DNA of 64,000 bases, from contig MCFE01000234.1 of assembly GCA_002104905.1 (NCBI GenBank), positions 1 through 64,000 on the forward strand, given 5' to 3'. The stretch's first letter is position 1. Every line of letters starts with the position of its first letter. Made by a program: the position numbers and the translations under genes. Below the pieces are notes generated by a model. That model saw nothing but the letters and a program-made list of their open reading frames with translations, had not been told where the DNA came from and ran no database searches. This document shows positions 46,639-57,099 of the stretch, in pieces. Source of the stretch: Basidiobolus meristosporus CBS 931.73. Lineage: Eukaryota; Basidiobolomycota; Basidiobolomycetes; Basidiobolales; Basidiobolaceae.

Positions 46639-49600
46639 GGGCATCTGAACACTTTGCACACAACAAATAACTTTTTGTCCAATGCCAAGAAATTCCAATT
46701 AAGAAAGTTTTTATGGGTTGCAATTGAATGCTTGATGCAGTGAGAAATGCAACTATCCTAGTACACCTTAGAAGCAGTGAATGAAGCCACACACAGACCT
46801 TTAAAGAGGTACTCCATGCATCATTAATAGCCAAGAAGGTACTATTTGTTAAGCAAGGCCACTACAGAAGGATGCAGTTTCAGCTTTCACAATTCTGGAT
46901 GCAGTATTGCTGATCAAAATGGTGCCCATATTGCTTATGGTATCAAAGATCAGAATCTCTCTAAATCAACATATATTTCATCACATCTGGGAGCTGATAT
47001 AGTTAACTGAAGTGAAGGGATGCCAATGCTTTAGCACAGTAGATTTGGGCACATCAATGTTGATTATTTTTGCAAAATGCTCAAAGTTAAGCTAATTTCT
47101 GGGGCAATGTTGATCCCCCAGCTAGTTTGGGGCACTATGAAGCCTGCATATATGGGAAACAAGCCAGACAACTGGTCAAGAGCTCAAGATTAATGACTAC
47201 TAAGAAAATATTAGATCTAATTCAATCAGATATGTGTGAAGCAATGTAGAATTTATTCTTAAGCAGGATGAAGTATTTAGTCACTTTGACTGTTGATTGT
47301 ACAATATATATGCGGGTTTACCTCATGGAGAGAAAAGAAGAAGCTCTGTCTAGGCTCAGCAAGTTTAAAGCAATGTTGGAGAGAGAAACTGGTGAAAAAC
47401 TCAAGAAAAATGCCCTGACAATGGCGGAAAATATACTTTAATGCTCTTCATCCACATCTGCAAAGCTTATAGGTTACAGCAAGTGACTGTTGTACAATAC
47501 TCTATACAGCAGAATGGAGCAGCACAACATGCAAGCTGGGCAATAATTAATATGGTACAATTTAGCATTTATGATCAAAAAATAACCAACAATTTTTGGG
47601 TGGAATCAGTTGAGACTGCGGTATTCTTTAAAGTTAGGAGTTATAACAGAATACTTTGAAATTCCACTCCATTTGGAACATGGTATGGACACATGCCAGG
47701 TGCAGAACATCTAAGAATATGTGTGTGTAAAGCATAAGCCAAGAAATTGCCCAGATATAAGTCAAAATATGGGCCAAAAACTATGAAACACATATTTTTG
47801 GCTGGTACAAGAGAGTAGAGCATAAAAGCTTTACAGTAACAAAGCAAAAAAGCTAATCAAGTCCATGGATATGTTGTCTGATCAAAGTTCAAAATATTCA
47901 TGAAAATTGACATTAGATGACAATGAAATCTTGGTCTCAAGTCTAACAGTAGTAAGGATTGGATCAGAGCAAAACAATGAGAATCCTTTCGCTTCAGAGG
48001 ACTCTACAACTATTGTTCAACCTCAATTGGTGTCCAGGAAAATCCCAGCAGTGATCATTACAGTATCAAATGCCTAGAGAGCTAACTGGACAAGAAATAA
48101 CTCAATTGCTATATGAATGAGGGTACATACTTGGCCTTACCTATTCAGCATAAATTGATGAGCCCATGGCTGTAAAGGAGGCCCTAAATAGCCTTCAGAC
48201 AAAGCTTTGGAGATCTGCAATGACTGAGGAATATCAGGCCCTGATAGAAAATCATAAATGGGACCTAGTCAAATTACCAATCAACCAAGAATCAATTGGA
48301 TGAAGATGGGTCTTCAAGACAAAATACAAAGCTGATGGTACAATCAAAGGATACTGTCAAACATATGGGCTTGACTATACTGAGACCTTTGCACTGGTAG
48401 TCAAGTTTGATTCAATCAGATTGCTTTTTGCTATTGCAGCCAAATATAAGTTTTTATACATTGAATTGATGCAAAATGTGCTTTTTTGAGTGATGAACTT
48501 GATGAGGACCTGTAAATGAACCAGCCTGATGGGCTTGCTGATCAAGATAACCCCAACTTGGTCTGCAAGCTTAAGTAATTCTCTACATGGTGTCAAACAG
48601 TCACTGAGAGCATGGAATTGCAAGATATTTTCTTATTTGGAATATTCAAGTTTTAAAAGAAGTAATGCTGACTATAGTATATACCATAAGCCAAATATAG
48701 CAAATCCAGTTCTATAGGCGCTATATGAGGATAATCTTATTATAACTACCAATAACTCATTACAAGTCTTGGTACAAGAATTGCAGAGAATAGGGAGTTT
48801 AGCTAGTATTTTATTTACTAAAACCTGAGCTGATTTTTATTGAGGTTTCAACAGCTCCTTTTATACCTTTTGGCAGATCAATTGCTAACTAGTTTTACTT
48901 ATTAATGTAGCCTACGGCTGATAATTCATTTAATTGCATCATCATCACCCAATAAGTTCCTACTTAATATATCTATTTCTCTCTTGTAAGAATCTGCTGT
49001 TTCCTTAGCTGACTAACGCTACTGCTTTGACAGATAATACTGATATAATGATAAGCTAAATATATAACTAATTGATTTGACTAAAAAGCTGATCTAACTT
49101 GAATATTCAAGCCATAGCTCATAACAAATCTAGCAACATTGGAGGAGACTAAATCCTGCCTGTCTAAAGAGTTCAAGATGTCCAGTTTAGATGAGCTCAG
49201 TTACTACTTAGGTATAAGGTTCTCCATAGACAGAAGTGCCCACACTATCACCCTAAGCTAATTCATGTATATTCAAGATATACTAAAGAACTAACAAGTG
49301 GAGGACTGTAAACTGGCAGTTACTCTAATGGAGGCAAACCTTGACTTGATCAAAACTCCACAAATCATGAGAGCTTGGTGCCATCTGAAACCCCAAAATT
49401 TCTCATCAGTCTATGGCTGGCAGCTTGATGTGTATTATACTTGGAACTTGTCCATATATCTCATATCCAGTGGCAGTTGTCAGCTAGCACAACCCAAACT
49501 ATGGATCTGGTCATATTGCAGCAGTTAAGCATATTTCTAGATACTTAAAAGGAACTGCTGATATATGTGTACAATACACTCATAAGGATACCAAACAGGA

Positions 49601-50084
49601 TCCTGGGGGATACTTAGATGCTGTATAGGGACAAAGTTTAGAGGACAGAAGGTCCACCACTGGATACAGCTTTCTTTACTGTTAAGTAGCAAATTCATGG
49701 AAATCAAGAAATCAACCAACTGTAGTACTTTCCACCAAAAAGACAGAGTATATGGCTTCCTGTAAAGCTACAAAAGAAGCAATATAGTTAAGAAAGCTTT
49801 TTACCAATTTTGGCCTATGTTAAGGAAAGCCTAATACTTCATTTCTAGATAATCAAGCATGTATACAATTAGGTAGAAATCTAACTTTTCATGCTAAACT
49901 TAGCACGTAGATATTATACATTATTTCCTATGTGAAGATATAGAGAGTACATTAGTAAGCTTAGTTTACTGTCCTCCAGATGAAATGATTGCAGATATAT
50001 ACACCAAACTATTGGTCAGAGACAAGTTCAAATACCTTTGGTAAAAGTGAGGACTAGTCAGCATGAATATGTAGCCAATGGGAG
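46639..50084 (+). pseudogene. Copia-A protease remainder, integrase, RT and RNase H (+)
   Basis: Resumes with SEHFAHNK (protease), then YEACIYGKQARQLVKSS (pre-integrase zinc region), a degraded integrase (about 47200-47900), RT ([39 protein letters not shown]) and, after the LTR insertion at 48758-49126, the rest of RT (SSLDELSYYLGIRFSIDRSA). RNase H follows: DRRSTTGYSFLY and NQPTVVLSTKKTEYMASCKA. Stops throughout. Confidence 0.7.
48758..49126 (-). mobile_element. Gypsy-C solo LTR (-), 369 bp, inside Copia-A RT
   Basis: Reverse LTR beginning (T)TACAAGTCTTGGTACAAG and ending CTCATAACA. It contains the mirrored TATATC and CATCATCATCACCCAATAAG landmarks of the LTR at 40667. The flanks are too eroded to give a sure target duplication. 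Confidence 0.75.
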
Positions 50085-50430
50085 TGTTGTAAAATTTGTA
50101 ATTCCACTTGAATATTCACCTATCTTAGTCACTTAGATCATTGTCTACAAATCCTAGGGATACTGACCAAAATCCTTGTCAGGATTTACTTCAAATATTT
50201 TCACCAAAATACCAGGTACCTGGAACATGCAAATTCTCAAAGTTGTTCAAATAGCGCCAAACTTTGCATGCATATTCTTGGGACCATACTTAATCTGTTC
50301 TATGTGTTTGTAGTGCTAAGACCATGTAAAAGTATAAATATTACTTTACATTCAATATATCCTTAAGTAAAAACCATATAATCTGCTTGTTCTCCCAATC
50401 ACTGCCAGTATCTCCAAGATTCATACAACA

Positions 50431-51897
50431 GTGATAACTGATCATGTTGCACTCTGGTGTATATTTACTCAGGAGGTACTATCCAGAAGAAAGATAGGAT
50501 GAAGTGAACACATTAAGCAAGTTGACTTGTAGAATGTCTACCACCCTGGGAAAAGCAACATGGTTGCTGATTCCTTGTCAAGACTATAATAAGTTGCAAA
50601 ACTCAACTTGGTACATGAGCCAGATTGGCCTAACTTGGTATCAATCAACTTGGAGGACCAAGCCATTCTTAGTGAGGTGGATTAAGTGATCAAACAGATA
50701 ATCCAGGATGTAGCCAGCAAACTTGTAGAGCAAGAAGAAACACTCTTCCAGTTTTTTGATGGAAGCCCTGTTGCCTATTGCCCTAATGTTGCTTGCCTGG
50801 ATTTAATACATAAGCTACACAATAGATATCAACATCTTGGATTTGAGGGATCATATGGACTTATGAAAGCCAGAGCATGGTGGCCCAGCATGAAACAAGA
50901 TGTGGAGAATCTAGCAACGGCATGCACTTATTGCCAAATCAGGCAAGGCCAATCACAAGGAATTACTGAACTCTTTCCCCTGGTGCCAGTAGGACCATTA
51001 GAGAGATGGGAAATTACCTTTATTGGACAACTGCAAACCACCAGAAATATAACTATTTGATCTTATTAGCAATTGACCATGCCACCTAGTGGTTGGTGGC
51101 TAAAGCAGTTGCTGTAGCCAATAAATTAGAAGTTGCAAGTTTTGTCTGCCATGAGATCCTCCTGAAGCTTTGATACCCTATAGATATTTTATCCAATGAA
51201 GGAGCAAACTTTATTGCAAAGATATTAGAAGCTTACCTGAAAATTTAGCAGAACAAACACTTCAAAACCCTGACATATCACTCTAGAACTAATGGAGTGA
51301 CTGAGCAGTTAAATGGATTATTTGGAAAGATGCTGACTAAGTAAGCAAATGGAGTTGTCAGTAGATGGGTTGAGTAAAAACACCAAGCACTTTTTGTATG
51401 CAGAGTGAGATTACGCAACACCATCACACCAATGTTATCTTATTTAGTTTATGGGTGTGAACCAAAGACTCCAGGAGATCTCACTCAACCAAAACTTATA
51501 GACACCTTAGAAGATGAACTAGGCCAGTCAAGTAGACACCAGCAGCTGAAACAAAGATGTCAAGAGGCACAGGCCAAAGTATCTCAAAGTGCAGAAAACA
51601 TGAAGCAGAGATTTGATTAGACTATATCACCAGAAACATTGACAGTGGGGAACTTTGTATTGATGACAAACAACACATGCAAGAAGGCTGAGCCACAATT
51701 GATGGGATCCTTCAAGATCATCAGTAAATGTCCACTTGGGTCTTATCAACTAGTGGGCAAACAAGTTAATTTACACAAAAATTTAGTTCATAGAGACAGT
51801 CAAGCTTTCAAGACTTACTGCAATACTGAACCATCATGATATTGGTATCACAAGCAATGAGATTCAGGATAACCCTCTCAGCTTTAGCAAGGGAGAA
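50431..51897 (+). pseudogene. Gypsy-C RNase H remainder and integrase (+)
   Basis: Continues the RNase H (VITDHVAL, FTQEVLSRRKIG, YHPGKSNMVADSLSRL). The integrase zinc finger (KLHNRYQHLGFEGSYGLMKA, CTYCQ) shows the H-H-C-C ligands. The core follows (LERWEITFIGQLQTTRNI) with stops after 51060, then PMLSYLVYGCEPKTPGDLTQ and the C-terminal GNFVLMTNNTCKKAEPQLMG. It ends at a purine tract before the LTR. Confidence 0.75.
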
Positions 51898-52266
51898 TGT
51901 TATAACCTACCACAGGAACTTTAAGTTGGATCAGTTTTTGGTCAGATCAATAGCTTTATGCTTAGCCTATTGGTATATCAGTGTTGTCCATCAGATCAGT
52001 TGTATTAGTTGGCAGATAAATCAGCCAAATCTTATCATACAGAAATCAATGTATATAGTATGATCTAACTGGGTGATGATGATGCAGTCAAGTGAGTCAT
52101 CAGCCATGGCCTACATTAGGATATACAATTATTGAGCACTTGAACTGGCAAAGTGTATATAAGGAGCACTGGAACCTCAAAATAACTCAGATCAGGCTTT
52201 AATGGGTACAAAATTGGCTAACCCTCCTATTCCTCTGCAGCTTTAATATCAAGATTTTTAAAACCA
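51898..52266 (+). mobile_element. Gypsy-C 3' LTR (+), 369 bp
   Basis: Starts TGTTATAACCTACC after the tract CAAGGGAGAA and parallels the LTR at 40667 throughout (CTGGGTGATGATGATGCA, GTGTATATAAGGAGCACTGG). The end has decayed to TAAAACCA. Confidence 0.8.
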
Positions 52267-52437
52267 TAGATGCAGTTCTTAAATACTACAAAGCAGCTAA
52301 TAGGTGTAGATTCAATAGCGCTAGTGATTCAGATTGGGGGAGGGATTTGATTGACAAATGCTCTACCTCTAGGTATGTATTTCTTCATGGCAGTGCACCT
52401 CTCACTTGGAATTGCAAGAAACAGCTAACTGTGGCCC
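52267..52437 (+). pseudogene. Copia RNase H fragment
   Basis: Encodes ASDSDWGRDLIDKCSTSRYV, FLHGSAPLTWNCKKQLTVAL. It ends exactly where the reverse Gypsy-C LTR begins and is trapped between two oppositely oriented Gypsy-C copies. Confidence 0.6.
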
Positions 52438-53200
52438 TGTTACCAGTCTTGGTATAAGAGCTATAGAGGAATAGGGAGTTTCACTAGTATTGTATTTGCT
52501 AAAACTTGAAATGATTTTTATTGAGGTTCCAGCAGCTCCTTGTATAAATCTTGCTAGATCAATTGCTGACTAATTGTATCTCTTAATGTAGGCTGTAGCT
52601 GATGACTGATTTATTGCATCATCATCACCCAATAAGATCCTACTTAATATATTTATTTCTGTCTGATATGGAACTGCCAATTCCTTTGCTGACTAATGCT
52701 ACTGATTTGATAGATAATACTGATCTAATGATAAGCTAAACATACAACTAACTAATTTGACTAAAAACTGATCTAACTTAAGCATTAAAGCGGCAGATCA
52801 TAACATTCTCCCCTACTAATGTTGAAAGTGTTCTCCTGAGCATCTTTTCTTGTGGGACCAATATCTTGATGGTTCAGTGTTATCAGCAAGTCTTGCAAGC
52901 TTGAGTCTGTACCTATGTACTAAGTCTTCCTGGATATTGCCTTGCTTGTCTACTAGTTGTTAAGCTGCAAATTGACATTCCCTGATGATCTTGAATGATC
53001 TTGTCGATTGTGGCTCAAACTTCTTCCAAGTGTTGTTTCTTAGCAGTTCAAAGTTCCCAACTGTCAATGCTTCTGGTGCTATAGTCTTATCAAATCTCTG
53101 CTTCATCTTTTCTGCACTTTGAGATACTTGGATCTGTACTTCTTGATGTCTTTCTTACAATGACTGGTGCCAAATTTGCTGATTGAGTTCATCTAGAAGC
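52438..53200 (-). mobile_element. Second Gypsy-C copy (-): LTR 52438-52805 and 3' end of pol
   Basis: The LTR runs from TGTTACCAGTCTTGG to GATCATAACA, followed by the mirrored purine tract (TTCTCCCCTAC). The minus-strand pol end covers landmarks equal to 40450-40660 (TTGAGTCTGTACCTATG mirrors the CATAGACACAGACTCAAGC region). Breaks off near 53200. Confidence 0.7.
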
Positions 53201-53509
53201 AATTGGCAAGAATATGGAGCTTACCAAAAGCAGGGGATACTGATGATAGAGGAAATATGCCTATAGTGTGCTGGAAGCATTATGAGCTGTATGTCAATAT
53301 TGTAGAAATAGTCATTCACAAACAGATCACTAATGTCAACCTGATGCATCCACAAGCTTTATGCAGATGGTTTGTGTGATGTTTGAGCTGCTATATCACA
53401 AGCATAAAGCTTAATTTGTAGATCTCCACCACTGCTGCATCCATTCTCTACTCCATTTTGCTTTGTGTGTGTGGAGAATATTGAATCTTGCTTCACCTTT
53501 TTCAGAGTT

Positions 53510-53840
53510 TTCCCCAAAGAAAAAATTAAGAAAAGTCCAGCACAATACCATCATAATTTCAGCTGAACTCCACGTTTCTTGAAATTGAAAGCTCCTAATA
53601 TCTCTGTTGTTAGCTGATGGGCAGTCAAGCAAGCAAATTCTCCAGCAGGAGACTAGGCAAGAGAGTATCCATATCAAATCTGATATTTAGCTGCTGATTC
53701 CTTCCATCAAAAAGTGCATGTGAAATTTAAATCAAAACACCGGCTGAATACCAACAAAATATCACTGGAATATCAGAAGACTGCCAGCTGAAAATCAGAT
53801 GAACTCCAAGTTTGCAATTTTTCATAGAGATTAACATGGA
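53510..53840 (+). repeat. Dispersed repeat DR1 (+)
   Basis: AAAAATTAAGAAAAGTCCAG start, CAGCAGGAGACTAGGCAAGA and GAAAATCAGATGAACTCCAA as in the 27548 copy. Confidence 0.55.
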
Positions 53841-53887
53841 GTAGATATGTGGGCTTGTCAAATTTTTGTGCTGTGTGTAAATAATAG

Positions 53888-55341
53888 ACTAGTTCTGTTG
53901 GATGGTACCACATTGAGCCATAATTGCCATTGTGTGCCACAGAGGCATAGCAGACCCAAACTGGGCCACAGAGTATGAAGTATAGTTCCTTATCTTCATG
54001 CCAAGCAGCCCCTGTGCTTCACCCATTGTGCTGGAGAAAATCTATTTTTTGACCTTTTTACTTTGATCAATGTTGTTCAGGATGTGTAAGAGCACAAAAG
54101 GATTGAAGACATGCCTCTGGTACCCAATAGACTTGTTCCGTTGGATAGTGCCACATTGAGCCATGAGTGCCAAATGATGCCATAGTGTACCAGGGAGGCT
54201 AAGTGAGCCTATACTTGGCCACAGAGTGTGAAACATAGATCTGCATCTTCATGCAAAGCAGCCCCTGTGTTTCACCAATTGTGTTGGAGAAAATTCATTT
54301 TGACCTTTTTTTTAGGTCAATGTTGTGCAGGATGTGTAAGAGCACAACAGGATTGAAAATATGCATTTGGTACTCAATACCCATGGCACTCTGGATCTAG
54401 CTCCTGTGGCTTGTAACATGTCACAAAAATGCATGGCACTATCTTGGTCCACTGGTACTATCTGGCACTATATTTAATTATTAGCCCTAAAGTAAGATCT
54501 ATATAAAGCACTTATAGTGCCAGAGAGTACCAGTGGACCAAGATAGTGCCATGCATTGTTGTGACATGTAACAAGCCACGGGAGCTAGATTTAGAGTGCC
54601 ATGGGTATTGAGTACCTGATGCATGTCTTCAGTTCTTCTGTGCTCTTACACATCCTGCATAACATTGATCCACAAAAAAACATCAAAAATGGATTTTCTC
54701 CATCACAATGATTGAGACACAGGGGCTGCTTTGCATGAAGATGTAGATCTATGTTTCACACTCTGTGGCTAAGTATAGGCTCACTTGGCCTCTCTGGCAC
54801 ACTAAGGCATTATTTGGCATGCATGGCTCAATGTGGCACTATCCAACGGAACAAGTCTAATATCCATGGCACTCTAAATCTAGCTCCTGTAGCTTGTAAT
54901 GTGTCCCACAAATTCATGGCACTCTCTTGGTCCACTGTTACTATCTGACACTATATTTAAGTATTAGCTCTGAAATAAAACCTATACAAAGTACTTATGG
55001 TGCTATATATAATCAGTTGACCAAATTTGTGCCATGCATTTTTGTGACATGCTACAAGCTACAGGGGCTAGATTCAGAGTGCCATGAATATTGGGTGCCA
55101 TATGCATGTCTGCAATCCTTTTGTGCTCTTACACATCCTGAACAACATTGATCCAAGTAAAAAGGTCAATAAATGGATTTTCTTCAGCACAATGGGTGAA
55201 ACACAAGGGCTGCTATGCATGAAGATAAGGAGCTATGTTTCACACTCTGTGGCCAAGTATAGGCTCACTTAGCCTCCCTGGCACACTAAGGCATCATTTA
55301 GTACTCATGGTGCAATGTGGTACTCTGCAATGGAATAAGTC
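53888..55341. mobile_element. Fold-F palindromic MITE (outer copy, about 726 bp) split by an inner copy
   Basis: The left part 53888-54129 and right part 54858-55341 form one element. Terminal repeats GACTAGTTCTGTTGGATGGT and GCAATGGAATAAGTC are flanked by TA. The right part continues the left exactly at the family's AATACCCATGGCACTC position, where the inner copy entered. Confidence 0.85.
54130..54857. mobile_element. Fold-F palindromic MITE (inner copy), 728 bp
   Basis: Terminal inverted repeats are GACTTGTTCCGTTGGATAGT and ACTATCCAACGGAACAAGTC, a perfect 20-bp match. TA flanks both ends. An AAT duplication, counting A/T as the terminal base pair, would restore the target length exactly. 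The arms of about 340 bp are imperfectly complementary around a centre containing GGCACTATATTTAATTATTA. Confidence 0.9.
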
Positions 55342-55620
55342 TAACATTTAGGTGAAAGTATTTCCAGTAAACTCCAACCAAGAGTATGGTCAGTACTCAC
55401 TATGATTTGTAGATACAATATAAGTGACAGAGCTAGGTGGATATTTAATTGAAATCATAAATTCTTACAGCATTCCCACTCAACTCAATGTTCATAGTGA
55501 TAAGTACTAATTGTGCCCTAAGATGTTCAAATTGTCTCTAGCTAGTGGCTGGTATATATGTTTGCAGTCACTTTTATGGAGGACAGTAAGCTATGTTGAC
55601 AAAGTTATTCTCTATCACTT
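55342..55620 (-). mobile_element. Copia-A 3' end fragment (-)
   Basis: 55343-55472 is part of a reverse Copia-A LTR (TTAGGTGAAAGTATTTCCAG, AGAGCTAGGTGGATATTTAA). 55473-55620 is the mirror of the Copia-A stretch just inside its 3' LTR (CTTTTATGGAGGACAGTAAG mirrors CTTAGTTTACTGTCCTCCAG). Confidence 0.65.
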
Positions 55621-55921
55621 CTTGTATGAAGAGACATATAAAAAGCTTGTTCTGTTGGGTAGTGCCACATAGTGCCAGCCTGGTAATAGTGTTGCATTGC
55701 TCCTGCATCCTACAGCCCCATATGGCACTATAACTTCTACTATCATGCCAGTGGTAGGATATAGTAACTGGTAATTATACTCAATCTTACATATGTCACT
55801 CAGAGTAGTTCTTTTCTTGTTTGATTTACTCTTCATAATGCTCCAGATATATCTATCTCAGTGAATGTCTTCTTATATGAATACACTGAATATTGATTAG
55901 CATCTTGACAGATATAGCTAT

Positions 55922-56480
55922 TCAGTTGTTTTCTTCTATATATGACTCTTTTCTGTATTTACCTGCCAATATGCTGAATCTCTTTATAAGTCCATATGTA
56001 TGCTCCAATCTCACTCTGAAATTATTAAATACCTCACTGTAGAGCTTCTGCTTCCTGCCAAGTACACTATTCATTGTATGCCTATAAACTATAATACAAC
56101 CTGATCTCTGGCAATTGGCATGTATATAAGCTAAGTCTGCCATACAGTTCTCCCCTCAACTGAGTTTGGGACAATTCTCTACCCATAGTGCTTTGTTATG
56201 CCTATTTTCAGCAAATAGCCTACTAAACCACATGATATTACCCTCCATGTTAGTCAGTACCTGAAACTTCAAGCAGTATGCCTTGTATTTGCTAGAATAA
56301 AGGTGCCTCTGCCCTCTAGAAGGTTTGTTGATCCTGACAGGGAAGGTATCCAAAATACTCCTGCCATGTAACCTATTGCTGAACACTCTGGGATGTGGAA
56401 GTCATTGGGGCTTCTGAACCTAGTATTCCAAGCTTGCTCAAACTCATTTATACCCTCTGAAAGGTGGTTTCCCATTACTG
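55922..56480 (-). pseudogene. DDE_4-type (PIF/Harbinger-like) transposase remnant (-)
   Basis: Minus-strand reading: RINKPSRGQRHLYSSKYKAY then CLKFQVLTNMEGNIMWFSRL resembles the stretch after the first catalytic Asp in DDE_Tnp_4 enzymes (K-P-x2-x-Q-R-x2-Y-S-x-x-K, A-x-x-x-Q). After a frame change, NNFRVRLEHTYGLIKR matches the third-acidic-residue region (R-V-x-x-E-x-x-x-G-x-L-K), with E present. Stops and the split frame mark it as dead. The adjacent Copia-B LTR truncates its N-terminus. Confidence 0.55.
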
Positions 56481-56523
56481 TCAGCTTAGAATGGAATCTT
56501 CCAGGACTTTAATTGCCATAGGT

Positions 56524-56869
56524 TGTGGGATGAAGCCTGTTAGTTTGAAAATTCTCATCAAACTTTGTTGTTCATCCACAAAGAGGGTCAGTATTTATAC
56601 ACTTTTAGAAGAAATACTGCTCTAACACTAAGTAAGGAGTGTTACTGAACACTTAGGAGCTCTCTGTAGCAGCATCAGGGTTAGTACATATTTTTAGGTA
56701 AGAAGTGTCAATTTGGTCTTACTATAGGGGAATAATCATAAGATCATAGATCTGAAGAAACTGGCAGAGTTAGGGCTCTAGGGTAGCTCTATAGTGACCA
56801 AAACTAGTCTAGAATTGTTAAGTAAATTTTTAGCTGCTGAATGACACCAAATAGTCTAACATTTCAACA
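56524..56869 (-). mobile_element. Copia-B LTR (-), diverged
   Basis: Mirrors the Copia-B LTR: GAGGGTCAGTATTTATAC, TAGGGGAATAATCATAAGAT, TAGCTGCTGAATGACACCAA, end ATTTCAACA. It retains the 5' terminal segment that is shortened in the copy at 46280. Confidence 0.65.
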
Positions 56870-57099
56870 TAAATCTCCATCAATTGTCATGTGTCCCATC
56901 ATTATGCCCTTAATATCTTCTGCCAACAATGACTTGGCAATATTATTGATGATTTATGCACAACTCTGTAATCAAAAAAGAAAAACTGTAACTGATGTGC
57001 TCTGAGCTCAGTCAATGCAATCTGAGATGCATCATGCATAATACATGGGAAATTCAACAGTCACAATATATTTCAAATATATTTCATATTAAACTAGTG

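Larger units (their letters stand above)
42269..50430 (+). mobile_element. Copia-A retrotransposon (+), about 8.2 kb including nested inserts
   Basis: 5' LTR 42269-42585 (end truncated) and 3' LTR 50085-50430 in the same orientation. The internal order is gag, zinc knuckle, protease, integrase, RT, RNase H, the Ty1/copia order. Flanks ATGAG (42264-42268) and GTGAT (50431-50435) agree at the central three positions. Removing the element plus one flank restores the Gypsy-C RNase H reading (AKCT then VITDHVAL). The first half of gag and the primer-binding site are deleted. It carries Copia-B (43066-46638) and a reverse Gypsy-C solo LTR (48758-49126). Confidence 0.8.
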
